64,000 nucleotides of DNA from Ascaphus truei (GCA_036426205.1 CM071567.1:296312204-296376203); one strand, 5' to 3'. Shown: positions 11,284-21,960, counted from the first letter of the stretch. A program made the numbers and translations. Notes: generated by a model not told the origin, from the letters alone.

Positions 11284-11300
11284 TGTGCTGATTCCATCCG

Positions 11301-11997
11301 AGAAGTCGCTTCCGCCCTGAGTCAGTGACGTCACCGGAAGTGACGAATGCGGATGCATGCGGTGTACAGCAGATGGGAAGACCAGAATACAACCCTCAAC
11401 AGCCCTCTCACATGATATTTGAATCTTTTTAAATGTGAATATATTAATTCATTTGCTTATCTGTGCAATACACTTTTCTTACGGTATTATACTATTGCGG
11501 TATCTCTCTTTTTCACATCCATTGGCATACTGTATGAGGATTTACAACATAGAACAGAAGGGGGATTACACTTACCTTACACCCCAACGAAGACCCCACT
11601 CAAAGGTCTCCCGTCAGAGAGAGAAGGATCTCTGACACACTATACTATAAAAGAAGTCTATTGTGAGTGAAACCATTGCAGCATATATTAGAACTTTGTT
11701 TCTACTGCTATACTATTATTAGTTTCTTCTCTCTCTTCTTATATACCAATCACGAATGAGCGCTCCTCCCTTACCTGGAAGACAAGAACACGGCTAAAAG
11801 TATCTGCAATGATCCGCACCTCTCCTACCCAGACTTCGTGAAGTATCTTGACTATCCTTAACTCTCCAACCCCGACCCAGCTACCTCGACCAATCTACAC
11901 TCCAGACGCACCCACATGGCTGTGGGTGGCATTATATATCTATCCCCACCTCGGCCCCATGGTCACGCCTTGTTTGTGGTGAGCACTCTGTTTCAGT
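11301..11997 (+). other. Sequence upstream of the Gypsy gag
   Basis: No ORF. Contains a CpG-rich patch at 11,305-11,360 (gacgtcaccggaagtgacg) and a pyrimidine-rich leader-like region at 11,770-11,990. It may include the 5' UTR of the Gypsy element; no LTR with TG...CA ends or primer-binding site was identified. Confidence 0.35.
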
Positions 11998-13148
11998 ATG
12001 CTCAGCCCCACAAACATGGACCCCGCTGATGTGGGGCAAGTCTTGAGCACACACGCCAGCATGTTCTCAAAGATTGAGAGCTACTTAAAGCAGAACGACC
12101 GACACATGGACCTGGTACAATTAAATCTTCTGTCTCTCACTGACTGGGTGCAACCCTCTCCTCGTAGTCCTGTCCCTTCAGGCCCTGCTGTTGCAACATT
12201 AACCTCTATGTCCAAGACTTCAACATCTGAACCCGACTTCCGACTCCCAATCGTTATGTGGAGATCCCCACAGATGTCGAGGGTTTTTGAACCAATGTTG
12301 CATGAAGTTTGAAATTATGCCTTCTCGTTTTCCTTCTCAAAGATTCAAGGTGGCGTACAACATTTTGCTACTGACCGATGATGCCCTGACCTGGGCTTCT
12401 CCGATCTGGGAACAGAGATCGGACCTCACACAGGATATCTGACAGTTCGCCCGGGAATTTCGCAGAGTCTTCGACACACACCTTGTCGCAAGATAACTGC
12501 GGCTTCTTCTCTTTTCCACATTTCACAGGGGAATCGATCTGTCGCTAGATTTGCCCTTGAGTTCCGCACTATCACTGCTGAGAACGGATGGAATATGAGA
12601 CGTTGTCGGCCGCCTTTTGGCAAGGTCTCTCAGAGACTCTAAAATATCCTACGGATCTCGAGGAGCTTATCGCCATATGCATCTGCGTGGATCAACGGTT
12701 GCAGAAAAGGAGGTCCGAAAGATTTTGTCATCGCCAAATTACTCCGAGATACCTTTCTCCTCGTGCTGGTACATCTGAAACTCTTCAGCCATATATTCCT
12801 GAACCCATGCAACTAGGTGGTAATGAATTATCTTCCTTGAGAAACAACGCCGATGCAACTTGGGTCTCTGCTTGTACTGTGGCAATTCTGGACATCAGGT
12901 ACTCAATTGTCCCCACAAGTCGGGAAATGCCAACTCCCATGAGGTCCAGCGGAATCACATTGGGAACACTCTACACATCCCCTATCACAAAGAAAACCTT
13001 GTCAACCAGGATCTTAATCCCTGTTTCGCGCACTGGCGAGAACTTTCATACCACCGCCCTAGCATTTGTGGATTCCGGGTTGGGAGGCAACTTTATTGAC
13101 CAAGGCTTCTCTGAAAGGAACAACATCGCTCTCGTACACAAGATGTAA
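11998..13148 (+). pseudogene. Gypsy gag and protease remnant
   Basis: The first frame starts at 11,998 (Met-Leu-Ser-Pro) and ends at a stop near 12,312. Later pieces continue in other frames, including a TDDALTWASPIWEQ stretch typical of Sushi-type Gag. A CCHC zinc knuckle, CLYCGNSGHQVLNC, lies at about 12,866-12,907 and would bind element RNA. An aspartic protease core (FVDSGLGGNF, catalytic Asp codon at 13,071-13,073) follows in the frame 12,588-13,148. Several frameshifts and in-frame stops make this non-functional. Gag would form the particle; the protease would process Gag-Pol. Confidence 0.75.
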
Positions 13149-14575
13149 CCTGTAGGCATAGAAGCTATTGATGGTCAGCCACTACAACCAGCCTTCATAT
13201 CCTTACAGACTACTCTCTTTCACTTACGTACAGGTGAGGACCATACAGAGGATATCAATCTTGATGTCATTCACACCCAATCCATCGAAGTGATCCTTGG
13301 CCTTCCGTGGCTTAAACGTCACAATCCCCATATAGATTGGACCAATAAGGAACCTGTCCTGTGGAGTGCTTCTTGTTCAGAAAATTGTGCTGTGCCCGTT
13401 AAAAGAATATGCGGACTGCCTTCCCTGAAGAAGAAAAGAGGTCCTTTTCTGAGGTATACGTCGAATTCCGCTATGTTTTTGACAAGGCACGTCAAAGATC
13501 CTGCCGCCGCATCGTCCTTTCGACTGTCCCATTGATCTTTTAGCCAGTTCAGTTCCCCCTAGGGGAAGTTCTTATCCACTCTCTCTTCCAGAGACTAAAG
13601 CCATGAGAGACTACATTCAGGAGAATCTTCAAAAGGGGTTCATCTGGAAATCTTCTTCTCCAGCAAGAGTAGGTTTCTTTTTTGTAGAAAGGAAGACGGA
13701 TCTCTTCGTCCTTGCATCGATTATAGAGGCCTTAACAAAATCACCATTCAAAATCGTTACCCATTACCTTTGATTTCTTAACTTTTCGACCACCTTCAAG
13801 GGGCTACCATCTTCACCAAATTGGACTTGCGTGGTGCCTATAATTTGGTGAGAATTTGCCAGGGTGACGAATGGAAAATGGCCTTCAACACATGAGACGG
13901 CCATTATGAGTCATGCCTTCTTGCCTCTGTAATGCCCCTGTCGTCTTTAAAGACTTTGTCAACAAAATCCTCAGAGATCTCCTCAACCAGTTTCTTATTG
14001 TCTACTTGGACGACATAATGATCTTTTCCAAGTCCGTTCAAGAACATGTTGGCCATGTCAAACAGGTACTACTACACATTCGTGAAAACCATTTGTTCAC
14101 CAAACTGGAAAAGTTTCAGTTCCATCAAACCTCCACGGCATTTCAGGAATATATCATCTCTGACACCGGTCTCACCATGGATCCAGCCAAGGTGAAGGCA
14201 GTCCTGGATTGGCCTCGTCCTACTACTATTAAGGCCGTACACCGCTTTCTGGGCTTCTCTAATTACTATCGCAGGTTCATTCAGAATTTCTCCAATGCGG
14301 TAGCCCCTATTACAGCCTTGACAAAAAGGTGCAGATCCTGCTTCTTGATCACCGGCAACCATTCAAGCTTTCGATCACCTGAAAAACACCTTTGTTTCTG
14401 CACCCATCCTCATATATTCGGATGACAAGTTACCATTCACCTTAGAGGTAGATGCATCAGATGTCGGGGCCAGAGCCATCCTATCACAAAGAAGAACACC
14501 CCAAGCCAGGTTCCATTCCTGTGTCTTTTTCTCTAAAAATGTTTCTCCTGATGAGCAAAATTATGATGTAGGTAA
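13149..14575 (+). pseudogene. Gypsy RT and partial RNase H
   Basis: After a GLPWLKRHNP motif (about 13,299) the reverse transcriptase follows, with a [10 protein letters not shown] block near 13,820, a CNAPVVF motif near 13,925 and the catalytic YLDD at 14,003-14,014. The longest open stretch, 13,913-14,425, also holds the thumb motif FLGFSNYYRRF. RNase H begins with an EVDASDVGA block near 14,450 and stops about 40 residues later where unrelated repeat sequence starts. The usual MPFGL before CNAP is degraded and several frameshifts are present. Confidence 0.8.
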
Positions 14576-14578
14576 CCT

Positions 14579-15130
14579 GAACCCCTGAGCCCTCACAAAA
14601 TATATATACAGTATATGTGTCAAAAAGGAGAGCTACTGAGCGTGGCAAATGTATACAACAAGCAACAGAGAAGCCCCATGCTACATCCAATATGACAAAC
14701 ATACACAGTAAAATACTTATATATTTTCTTGAAAAGGGGTAATTTAGTTTAACCCTTTGGCCAAAGCATCGTAAGCTTGCAAGCCACGTCAAGGCAGACC
14801 CAGTTTGCAGGTTCTAACACTACCAGATAAAATACTAATATACCTATATTAAAATTCTCAGGTACCTCTATTAGGAGGGAGAAAGACCAACATTGGATCT
14901 ATATCCAGTAGAATGAATGAAAAAGACCTGCTGACTTGGGAAGTGGGGAGGGGCAAGCTTAAACCCTGGGAAGGAGGAGTCCCTTCCCCACTTTCCAAGT
15001 CATCAGGTGGGTGGGTTGTGTATTGGTGGTTAGTACATATTGTAATGTGTATTGGGGGCAGAGGGGGTGAGTGAAGGGCCAAGTACCAACTTCTCTCAAC
15101 CCCTCTGCTCTCAATAATCCTGCTATTATG
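14579..15130. repeat. Dispersed repeat that truncates the Gypsy element
   Basis: The sequence after the broken RNase H includes a block shared with 10,215-10,405 and a GC-richer part (14,940-15,080). No coding frame is supported. It may be an insertion or the far side of a deletion. Confidence 0.4.
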
Positions 15131-15167
15131 CTTTAACCCCTTCATTGCCTTAGCGGCTTTCCCCTAA

Positions 15168-15474
15168 GGTAATGAAGCTGCTTTAATGTAATTTTTATTT
15201 ATAGTGTGCATGAGCAGGGGATCTTCTGAGCTGAACCGCTTTGGTTTCTACCCAGGTATGGGGCATCGGGTGCTGGTATCGCCGCCATTTTTAAATCGTC
15301 CATGTCACTTGACCGTGGGATTTAAATTATGAAGGCGATACCGGCACCCAATATCTGGGCCTGTAACTCGGGAAGCAGGGGGTCCCCGAGGCTGAAATCA
15401 GTGCAGTTAATCTCAGGAAACCCCTTGCTTCTGCACACTATTAATAAAAATTACATTAAAGCAGCTTCATTACC
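15168..15474. repeat. Short palindromic repeat, 307 bp
   Basis: The left arm ggtaatgaagctgctttaat is the exact complement of the right end, and the inverted match continues through the tttttatt-agtgtgca tail into the gaaccgc and ggggatct blocks. The centre is a diverged hairpin around gataccggcacc. The same building blocks recur at 15,508-15,775, 33,770-34,130, 42,955-43,052 and 63,240-63,360. Non-coding fold-back family. Confidence 0.7.
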
Positions 15475-15507
15475 ATAGCAGATAGCCGCAACGGTAACAA
15501 ATTAGTT

Positions 15508-15775
15508 CAAATTTTTATTTGGATTTTAATACTAGTGTAGATGAGTAGGGGGTCTCCGGAGCAGAACCGCGTTGATTTGAGGTCCGGGGACACCCTGCTT
15601 CCCGAGATACAGGCCCCGTTATGGGATGCCGGTATCTTCTATGCATTTTAGTCTCACGGTCACGTGACCGTCAGAATAAAATGCGTAGGAGATACCGGCA
15701 TCCCATAACAGAGCCTGTATCTCAGGAAGCAGGGGGTCCCCGGACCTCAAATCAATGCAGTTCTTAATTCAAGTG
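15508..15775. repeat. Second palindromic repeat copy
   Basis: 'gttgatttgaggtccgggg' on the left is mirrored by 'ccccggacctcaaatcaa' on the right, and gatgccggtatctt by gataccggcatc, around a central cacggtcacgtgaccg palindrome. Same family as the repeat at 15,168, adjacent but more internally conserved. Confidence 0.7.
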
Positions 15776-16440
15776 ATATAAGTGCAAATAATTACATATA
15801 AATAGTGAAGTGTAAAATATAAAAACACAGAGTATTAATCAAATACAATCAAATGGGATTTTCAGCTCAACCCCTATTATAAAGACAGAAGAAACCGTCT
15901 GATGACTCAAGGTAAATCACATACTACAGCTGTATAAGCTTATGCAGTGAATGTTTTAAGCGGAGCATGTGGAATTATGCCTTGTGGAGATGCTGAGTGC
16001 ATGAGAGGTATAAGCTGCGTGCAGATCCGTGTCCAATGTGTGGATGTCGGCTGCAGGTACACAGTAATATCGGTATGAAGCAATTTCTCACTGTTTAACC
16101 GTTCCCCTCCTCTCCTGGCTAGATGAGCACTTATGCAGGTGACCGGTGTCCTTCCGATGCGTGGCCGCGATCCAAATAGACAATAGATAAGTGAAAGATC
16201 GAGTGGAAGGAGCATCCTTGAGAAAGAGCTAACTTGCTTGAAACGCGTGGGAGGAGGTCTCTTAGTCATGTTCGTCTAGTATCTGTTTTATGTACTGCTA
16301 CGGCACATCTGAGTCTAACACACAGCTGGTTTTTCCCTGGCTTTTTCCTGGAATGCGACACACTTCCCCTGGTGCATGCCGCATTCATTTTGCGTTCCCA
16401 GCCACGGGACATGCGCGGCTGACGCGCGGTTGATGCATTT
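15776..16440 (+). mobile_element. Possible pseudo-LTR with hammerhead-like motif
   Basis: An AT-rich leader is followed at 16,213-16,256 by CTTGAGAAAGAGC, a short loop, GCTTGAAACGCGT and GGGAGG. This preserves the GAAACGCGT half of the hammerhead seen in the window's Penelope pseudo-LTRs, with a changed CUGA box. No ORF. The element identity is inferred only from this motif. Confidence 0.35.
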
Positions 16441-16703
16441 ATTGAGAATGGTTCGGATTTAATAGGTTGCAATTCTTCGCGTGTCCACCAGATGGCAGAT
16501 ATTCATGAATTGTAATGCGCATGTGCTTCAGCAATGTGTCGACTTGCAGGTGTTTCGTTTAAAAAAGATACCACAGTGTGCTATTGTAACTTGGCCTTGA
16601 GACTGAAGAAAGAGGTTGCAAAAATGTATCAATTTAGGCTTTTCATATTAAAGAAAGACAAAGACCAGTTTCGGTTAAAGTATTCTCCAGAGACCCGCCC
16701 GCC

Positions 16704-17279
16704 ATGAGTGTTCAAGTGCAGCCCGCTTTCCAAAAACCCGACAGAAGTTACGCGTATTTGATATGGGCCGCGATTAATGCAACAGAGGATAAGATGGCAA
16801 CAGTTGATCAAATTTATCAGTATTTTGTCGAAAACTATGACTTTTACAAATTTTCGCCAGCTCCTCATACGTGGAAGCGTGCAATAAGGTAAAGGTTATG
16901 TAGCGATCCCTGTTTTTATCGTATTGAGCCACAATTTGTTGGAGGGTATTGGTGTGTATCACCGGCTTTTTCCTGTATCTATGATCAGATGACGGCAAAA
17001 GGCGAAGGGTCGTGTTAAAATCAACTAAGAAACGACAGTCGCTGCCAAGCAATGCACCAGCACCGGCTTCCAATGACGGTCCCGCCGTCAGTGACAACCC
17101 TGAGCCTGAGCCGGATTTCGCGTGCAGTTTCGATCAAGCTTGCATGTACCTAAACAATTTCCAGCCTCATCAGCTGACTACAGGTGGACTAGTCCCGCTG
17201 CAAACTATCGACGTGGATGATGAACGCTGGACTGGCAGTGGACTGGCGCCGGTGTCAGCTGAATGGGAAATTCTATGGT
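16704..17279 (+). CDS. Forkhead-like DNA-binding protein (unit 1), split and partial
   Basis: Exon 1 (16,704-16,888) starts in a good context (gccATGa). It encodes a domain resembling helices 1-3 of a forkhead winged helix: KPDRSYAYLIWAAI, a DQIYQYFVENYDFYKF stretch and WKRAIR. These match the family's K-P-x-x-S-Y signature and the W-K-x-x-I-R box before the recognition helix. A GTAAAG donor follows. His-Asn-Leu, nearly invariant next in forkheads, is encoded at 16,930-16,938 after a possible 41-base intron, but the rest of the domain is not found. A second open stretch (about 16,989-17,279) encodes a basic GKRRRVVLK-like tail and acidic, Pro-rich sequence and ends at a GTGAGT donor. Joining the parts through the acceptor at 16,988 gives an immediate stop, so the gene is broken or its structure is unresolved. 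A diverged relative lies at 49,152. Confidence 0.55.
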
Positions 17280-17289
17280 GAGTATTGTT

Positions 17290-18256
17290 GCCGTATTATT
17301 TTCTGTGTTTTTTTTATTTTGACAATACAGTTTCAATATCGGTGTGATTCAAAAGTCAAGCGATTCTCCTGTAAGCAATATTATTGGCTGAACGGCTTCT
17401 ACAGTACTGTACTGCAGATACTGAACTACTGTATTGGTGGAACGCTAGGCGCATGTGCATTGGAACCTTCTTGAAACGAATACAGTATGCATGTCATTAC
17501 ATCGATGGTAGGCGCATGTGCATGTGAACAGGAGACGCCCCCGAGAAAATTATTGGTGGGACTGGCTGGGACCTTCTTTAGGGGGCTGACCATTACAGTA
17601 AAACCTTTCTTTTTGTTTTTCCTCAGAAAAGAAAACGGCTAATGGAGGGATTTCGATGGATAATATCGCTTTGTGTAACAATGCCTGCTGAATCAGATTT
17701 AAAAAACCACGTACCGGAGTCTACAGTTTAGCGGCCGTAGTTATTGATTAGGATAGTATACTGTAATACTGTACCTGAAACAGTATGCTGATGTTTTCCG
17801 GCCATACAGTATACTGTACAATACTTTTTTATATACAGTACAGTATTCTGTGTAATAAACCCGAAAAAATAAAAACTATGCATTTATTCTACATGTATCA
17901 CATACATTATGTGTCTTCTACAGTATACAGTGCCAGTACATACAGTACAGTGCAGTTTGTGTCTTCTATTTTTTTTAATACTCTTATACTGAGCATGCCT
18001 ACAGTATATAGTGCAGTATGCCTCGACATTCTAGAAACACTATATTTTGTTACAGTAGCAAAGGAGCAAATGGAACAATGTAAAACAAATCAACATGTTC
18101 TTTTATTGGTGGAGTAAGTACAAAAACATTTACAAATACTGTACAATGTAGAAACATTATAAGTGCACAGCAATTCAAAACATCAACAGGTGTATGGTTT
18201 ACTGCTACATTTGTGAAAACATTTATGTCAGTCAGTATTGTTTACAGTCACATGTT
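17290..18256. other. Intronic/intergenic, TACTGTACAGTA-rich
   Basis: No coding frame is supported. The region is packed with overlapping palindromic tactgtacagta-type words (for example 17,400-17,420, 17,758-17,845, 17,920-17,960), which look like an expanded simple motif. A possible last exon of the forkhead-like gene follows a tttttcctcag acceptor near 17,627. Confidence 0.5.
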
Positions 18257-18961
18257 TTAAAAACAAATTCTTTATTCATAAAATAAGCAAAACGCAACAT
18301 CTCCTTTATTAAAGAACGGCAAGTCAAAACATATACTGTACAGTGGGATGGTGTGCAAAACAGTCTGCACCAGTACAGTCCTTGAGGGCAGCAAACAGGG
18401 CGGGTTTTCAGTGTAACCTTTGAAAACCGTGCCTGTTTGCAGCCCCCAGGGACTGGAATTGTGCAGGTCCTGTGTGTGTGGACAGCTAGTTAAAACATTT
18501 CTGTATAAATACAAGTAAAAAAACACACAACATCTCCTTTATTTAAGTACAGCAGGTCAAAACATGCAGAGTACAATACAGTTCAGCACAACAGTATGGT
18601 CTTACCTGTGATTACAAAAAAAACTTTATTCATAAAATACAGTATACAAATGAAACATCTCCTTTATTAAAGAAATATGTACAGTGGGATGGTGTGCAAA
18701 ACTGTCAGTCAGACCTGTACCACTACAGTCCTCGAGGGCAGCAAACAGGGCAGGTTTTCAGGACAACCTTGAAAACCGTGCCTGTTTGCGGCCCTCGGGG
18801 ACTGGAATTGTGCAGGTCCTATGTGTGTGGACAGCAAGTTAAAACATTTCTGTATAAATACAGTACAAGTAAAAAAACACACAACAACATCTCCGTTATT
18901 TAAGTACAGCAGGTCAAATCATGTAGAGCACAATATAGTTCAGCACAACAGTATGGTCTTA
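18257..18961. repeat. Tandem duplication of about 350 bp
   Basis: 18,257-18,605 and 18,612-18,961 are near-copies. Both contain 'cctttattaaag', 'gagggcagcaaacaggg', 'gggactggaattgtgcaggtcct' and end in 'cagcacaacagtatggtcttac'. The second copy abuts the stop codon of the antisense BEN gene, so the duplicated DNA is its 3' flank. Each copy supplies minus-strand AATAAA polyadenylation signals (complement of tttatt). Confidence 0.8.
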
Positions 18962-19730
18962 CAGAAAGTCCTCCACATTGTCCGTCCATGGCCGATTCCT
19001 TGCATGGCGCAAAACACCATTAATGCAGTCTCGAACGCCTTTCATTACAGGATCTGTAATTGGATAAAAACGCCTCATTTCATCCTGAATGTTCTTTCTT
19101 AAATTGGCAGGAAGCGCCTTTTTAACGCGATTTCCTTCGTAGTTCACTTTGAAAGCCCAGTCGCAGTACAACGAGTAGGGAACATGGTGCTTAAAAAGTA
19201 ACAAGGCATACTTGTGGGGTGCACCAGCACTCTTCACCCTATACTTCTCCCTGAGCGCCGGTGGCAGATCGCACAGGGTGATGTCGGGCACCGTATCGAT
19301 GCGAGCGAATGTAGGTCTTTTGGGAGCGGGTGTGCTTGAGGCGACGGGCGATGGTAGGTTGTCTGGGAGGAAGCTTTCCTCCGGTCTTGGTCGCTGTGTT
19401 GTCTCCTGGCGTGGTCTTGAAGGGGTTGTCATGTCCTCCTCAACGGCATACATGTACACTACATCTTCTGGTGGAGGGGGTGCGCTTGGTGATGGAAGGG
19501 TGTCGAAGGTCCCATTCATCACATCCATGTCACACGGAAACAGGGGCATTAACACCGAGCAAATAATGGATGCCCGCTATGTCAGCCTCTATCTTCTCCA
19601 TCCGTCGATTCATCCGTTGATCCATTTGTAGCATCCGTTGCTCCACATTTAGCATTGTCTCCAGAAGCAGATCTATCTTTGCTAGCACAATAGAATTCCC
19701 GGGAAGATCCACAGTTATCCCATTCAGCAT
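18959..19730 (-). CDS. BEN-domain protein with coiled coil (unit 1)
   Basis: The last 198 codons (19,555-18,959) encode a Pro/acidic linker and then a region I read as a BEN domain: KYALLLFKHHVPYS, a KKALPANLRKNIQDEMRRFYP stretch, and VMKGVRDCINGVLRHARN. This follows the BEN pattern of a helical start, an AL...I helix and a C-terminal C-I-N-x-x-x-R helix. BEN domains bind DNA or chromatin proteins in animal and viral factors. Upstream (19,730-19,530) a different frame encodes a heptad-like coiled coil (LLLETMLNVEQRMLQMDQRM), so a frameshift or unseen splice joins them. Before that lies a Ser/Leu/Pro-rich repeat. The gene lies antisense between the forkhead-like gene and the transposase exons. 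It has no resemblance to a transposase. Confidence 0.5.
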
Positions 19731-19749
19731 CCGGTCTAACGAGCTGCTT

Positions 19750-20130
19750 CTTGTGCATGGCGTGTGAACATCTGGGTGGATGGGTGCAATGGAGGATGAG
19801 ATGGGGGTTCCATGGAGAGAAGCGGCAGCGACATCGAAAAAGAGTGGAGGAGGTGACCTATGGATATCCGGTAGAGGAGAAGCGGCAGCGTCGTCGAAGA
19901 GGGATGGAGAAAGTTACCTTTGGATTTCCGGGCGAGAAGCAGAGTCATCTAAGAGCAGAGGAGAAAGTGACCCGTGGATTTCAGAGGCAGCGTCATCGGA
20001 TAGAACTGGAGAAGATGGCCTGTGGGTTTCCGTGAGGGCGGCGGCAGAGTCAAGGACGAGGGGTGGAGAAGACGGGCTGAAGATTTCCGGGACAGCGGCG
20101 GCAGAGTCGTCGAAGCGTATGTGAGGAAGT
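19750..20130 (-). repeat. Degenerate minisatellite, about 57 bp units
   Basis: About six units share 'gcggcagcgtcgtcgaa', a ggatggagaa-like middle and 'gtggatttccgg'. On the minus strand all units encode Ser/Leu/Pro-rich sequence (SRKSTGHLLHPSS-like), so this may be the N-terminal repeat region of the BEN-domain gene. Frame is not kept throughout. Confidence 0.6.
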
Positions 20131-20243
20131 GGTCATGCGGATTCGATGGGTTGGCTGCCAATCGTTTTGCGTCAAGAGTACATCACCGTATATCTTCTTG
20201 ACATAATAAGGCTGACGTCTATGAAAACCCTTAGCCTTCGGGG

Positions 20244-20480
20244 TCAGCAGAAGGTTTTCTTTATTGGCCTTAGCCTGTCGCTTGTGCCTTGGCGTGGAAA
20301 CGGCAACGCCTTTTGCTTTTTCTGCTTGACAGGCACGGCAGAGGTGAGTGGGTTCCTGCGTCCGTAGAATCGGGGTTGCTCCATGGAAGCAGATGGCACA
20401 ATGCAGTATCTGGACAAGGGCAAGTTCAGATAAAGATCATCGAGTGGTGGGCTATGCAAAGTGTGTAACCTTTTATGCAT
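20244..20480 (-). CDS. Hypothetical protein or exon, basic
   Basis: An open frame of 78 codons encodes MHKRLHTLHSPPL, and later a Lys/Arg-rich KQKKQKALPFPRQ stretch that could be a nuclear signal. It lies upstream of the BEN gene on the same strand and could be its first exon. I do not recognise it, and it may not be coding. Confidence 0.25.
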   Translation of the reverse strand: MHKRLHTLHSPPLDDLYLNLPLSRYCIVPSASMEQPRFYGRRNPLTSAVPVKQKKQKALPFPRQGTSDRLRPIKKTFC

Positions 20481-20640
20481 GGCGACCAGGTACAGGTGTT
20501 GAAAGTGGGCGTACTCTAATGTGAGTCATTACAGTACAAATACACCATCCATTTTGTGGATTCACTGCACATTGAATACACATCGACTAAACATCGAATA
20601 TACATTCTTGTGTTTGTATTTCTTTCTACTCGCAGCAATG

Positions 20641-21409
20641 ATTGTTAAAAAGATTTCCAAGGAGCTCAGCATGCGAATTAAGGACATGTACACGAGCGGA
20701 CACCGAATTGCTGCTATCCAACGCTGGTTAGCTACTTCTGGCATCGTTGTGCCAGCAACCACCGTGAGCTATCATGCACATGGAAAAAACAGAGACCGCA
20801 AAAGGGCACCAAGGGTAACTAACGCGTAAGTATATTTATACAACTTAAAAAAAAAAAATTAAATCTAATATTTTTGTTATTTCTGTTGATTTATATTACA
20901 ACAGTATATATATTTTGTATATTTATATCAGTACAGTATATATATTTTGTATATTTATATTACAACAGTGTATATATTTTGTATATTTATATTACAACAG
21001 TGTATATATTTTGTATATTTATATTACAACAGTATATATATTTTGTATATTTATATTTATATTAGAACATTATATATATATTGTATATTTATGTTTATAT
21101 TACAACAGTATATATATTTTGTATATTAATATTTATATTTCAACAGTTTTATATTGCTGCATACTGTATTAATAGAACAATATATTGTATCCTCTTGATC
21201 TACTGTCTCTAATTTTTTTACTTACCGGAATGTTTTTCTTTACATTGTAGGGAGACAACTCTTCTGGTGGACAAAATAAGTGAGGAGAATGATGAGAGGA
21301 GTGCATTAAGGGTCAAATACACTCTACAGGAAAATCACAATCTCGCTGTATCCGAGACCAGCATAAAGAAGATGAGACGCAGCATTGGATGGAAATATGG
21401 ACGTGTGAG
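20641..21409 (+). pseudogene. Tc1/mariner-like transposase, N-terminal exons
   Basis: Exon A (from ATG 20,638-20,641 to about 20,825) encodes a helix-turn-helix: KELSMRIKDMYTSGHRIAAI, a QRWLATSG segment and a basic GKNRDRKRAPRV tail. A GTAAGT donor follows. A strong pyrimidine-rich acceptor at 21,250 opens exon B (21,251-21,409) with a second HTH-like region ending MRRSIGWKYGRVR and a GTTAGT donor. The IGWKYGRVR motif is like the linker just before the DDE domain of Tc1/mariner (IS630) transposases. The catalytic exons are absent: about 60 bases later a hammerhead-bearing pseudo-LTR begins, and no DDE region is found to 24,200. This may be the mobility gene of unit 1. Confidence 0.5.
20897..21145 (+). 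repeat. AT-rich 32-bp minisatellite in intron
   Basis: About eight units of acaacagtgtatatattttg plus tatatttatatt repeat with small changes inside the intron of the transposase exons. The Tyr/Ile/Phe-rich frames across it are by-products. Confidence 0.85.
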
Positions 21410-21439
21410 GTTAGTACTGGACAGTACAGGAGGTAAAAG

Positions 21440-21960
21440 TGTTGTTTAGGAAACTGTAACCGCTCCGGAGCCTGAGGAAGCCCATAAGTGGGCGAAACGC
21501 GTTGCTCTTTCCACTAAGCCTTTTTGGTCCTATGCAGCCACCGTCAAGGAGTGAATCCAGAGGAAGCAGCACTATTTCCGGACGCGGACACTGTTAGCTG
21601 GATCCCACGGACTCACGATCCAACTCCGAATGACTGGCTGTTCTTTTTATTCATTTATTCTTTTGGTTGTTTTTATGTTGCTGTCTTTTTATATATATCT
21701 ATTTTTATGACATGTTTTTAAGTGCCACGTATGATTTAATAAATTGCTGTCTGTTTTAACACAGACTTTTTTCATTTCCACGCTACTATCAAGGAGGGGC
21801 TATCTGCCACACTTCCCACTTCTGGGAGTTAATACTGGAAACCCAGATAGAACAAAAGGACATTATTATGTGTGCTTGCTCACACGAGGCCGTCCCCGGT
21901 AACACACCTTTGAGGGAGCGCCCGGGTTCCCACCTATTCTATTGATGTACACAAAACCTC
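21440..21960 (+). mobile_element. Penelope pseudo-LTR inserted in transposase
   Basis: It starts with a hammerhead ribozyme at 21,467. Next come 'cagccaccgtcaaggagtg' and 'tttccggacgcggac', matching the pseudo-LTR at 2,186. The interior is T-rich. Limits are approximate, and no terminal duplication was seen. Confidence 0.6.
21467..21508 (+). ncRNA. Hammerhead ribozyme, type I, intact core
   Basis: Core CTGAGGA is at 21,472-21,478 and GAAA at 21,494-21,497. Helix II pairs GCCC (21,480-21,483) with GGGC (21,490-21,493). Helix III is the self-complementary ACGCGT (21,497-21,502). H17 is T at 21,503. Helix I pairs GGAGC (21,467-21,471) with GCTCT (21,504-21,508), including one G-U pair. All core nucleotides are present; the short helix III suggests cleavage as a dimer, as proposed for Penelope hammerheads. 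Confidence 0.8.

Larger units (their letters stand above)
11998..14575 (+). mobile_element. Ty3/Gypsy retrotransposon, decayed
   Basis: Gag, protease, reverse transcriptase and the start of RNase H follow one another on the + strand in the usual Ty3/Gypsy order. There are several frameshifts and stops, and an abrupt end at about 14,575 in the middle of RNase H. Motifs suggest the chromovirus-like group related to vertebrate Sushi elements. No integrase and no LTR pair were found. Confidence 0.8.
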
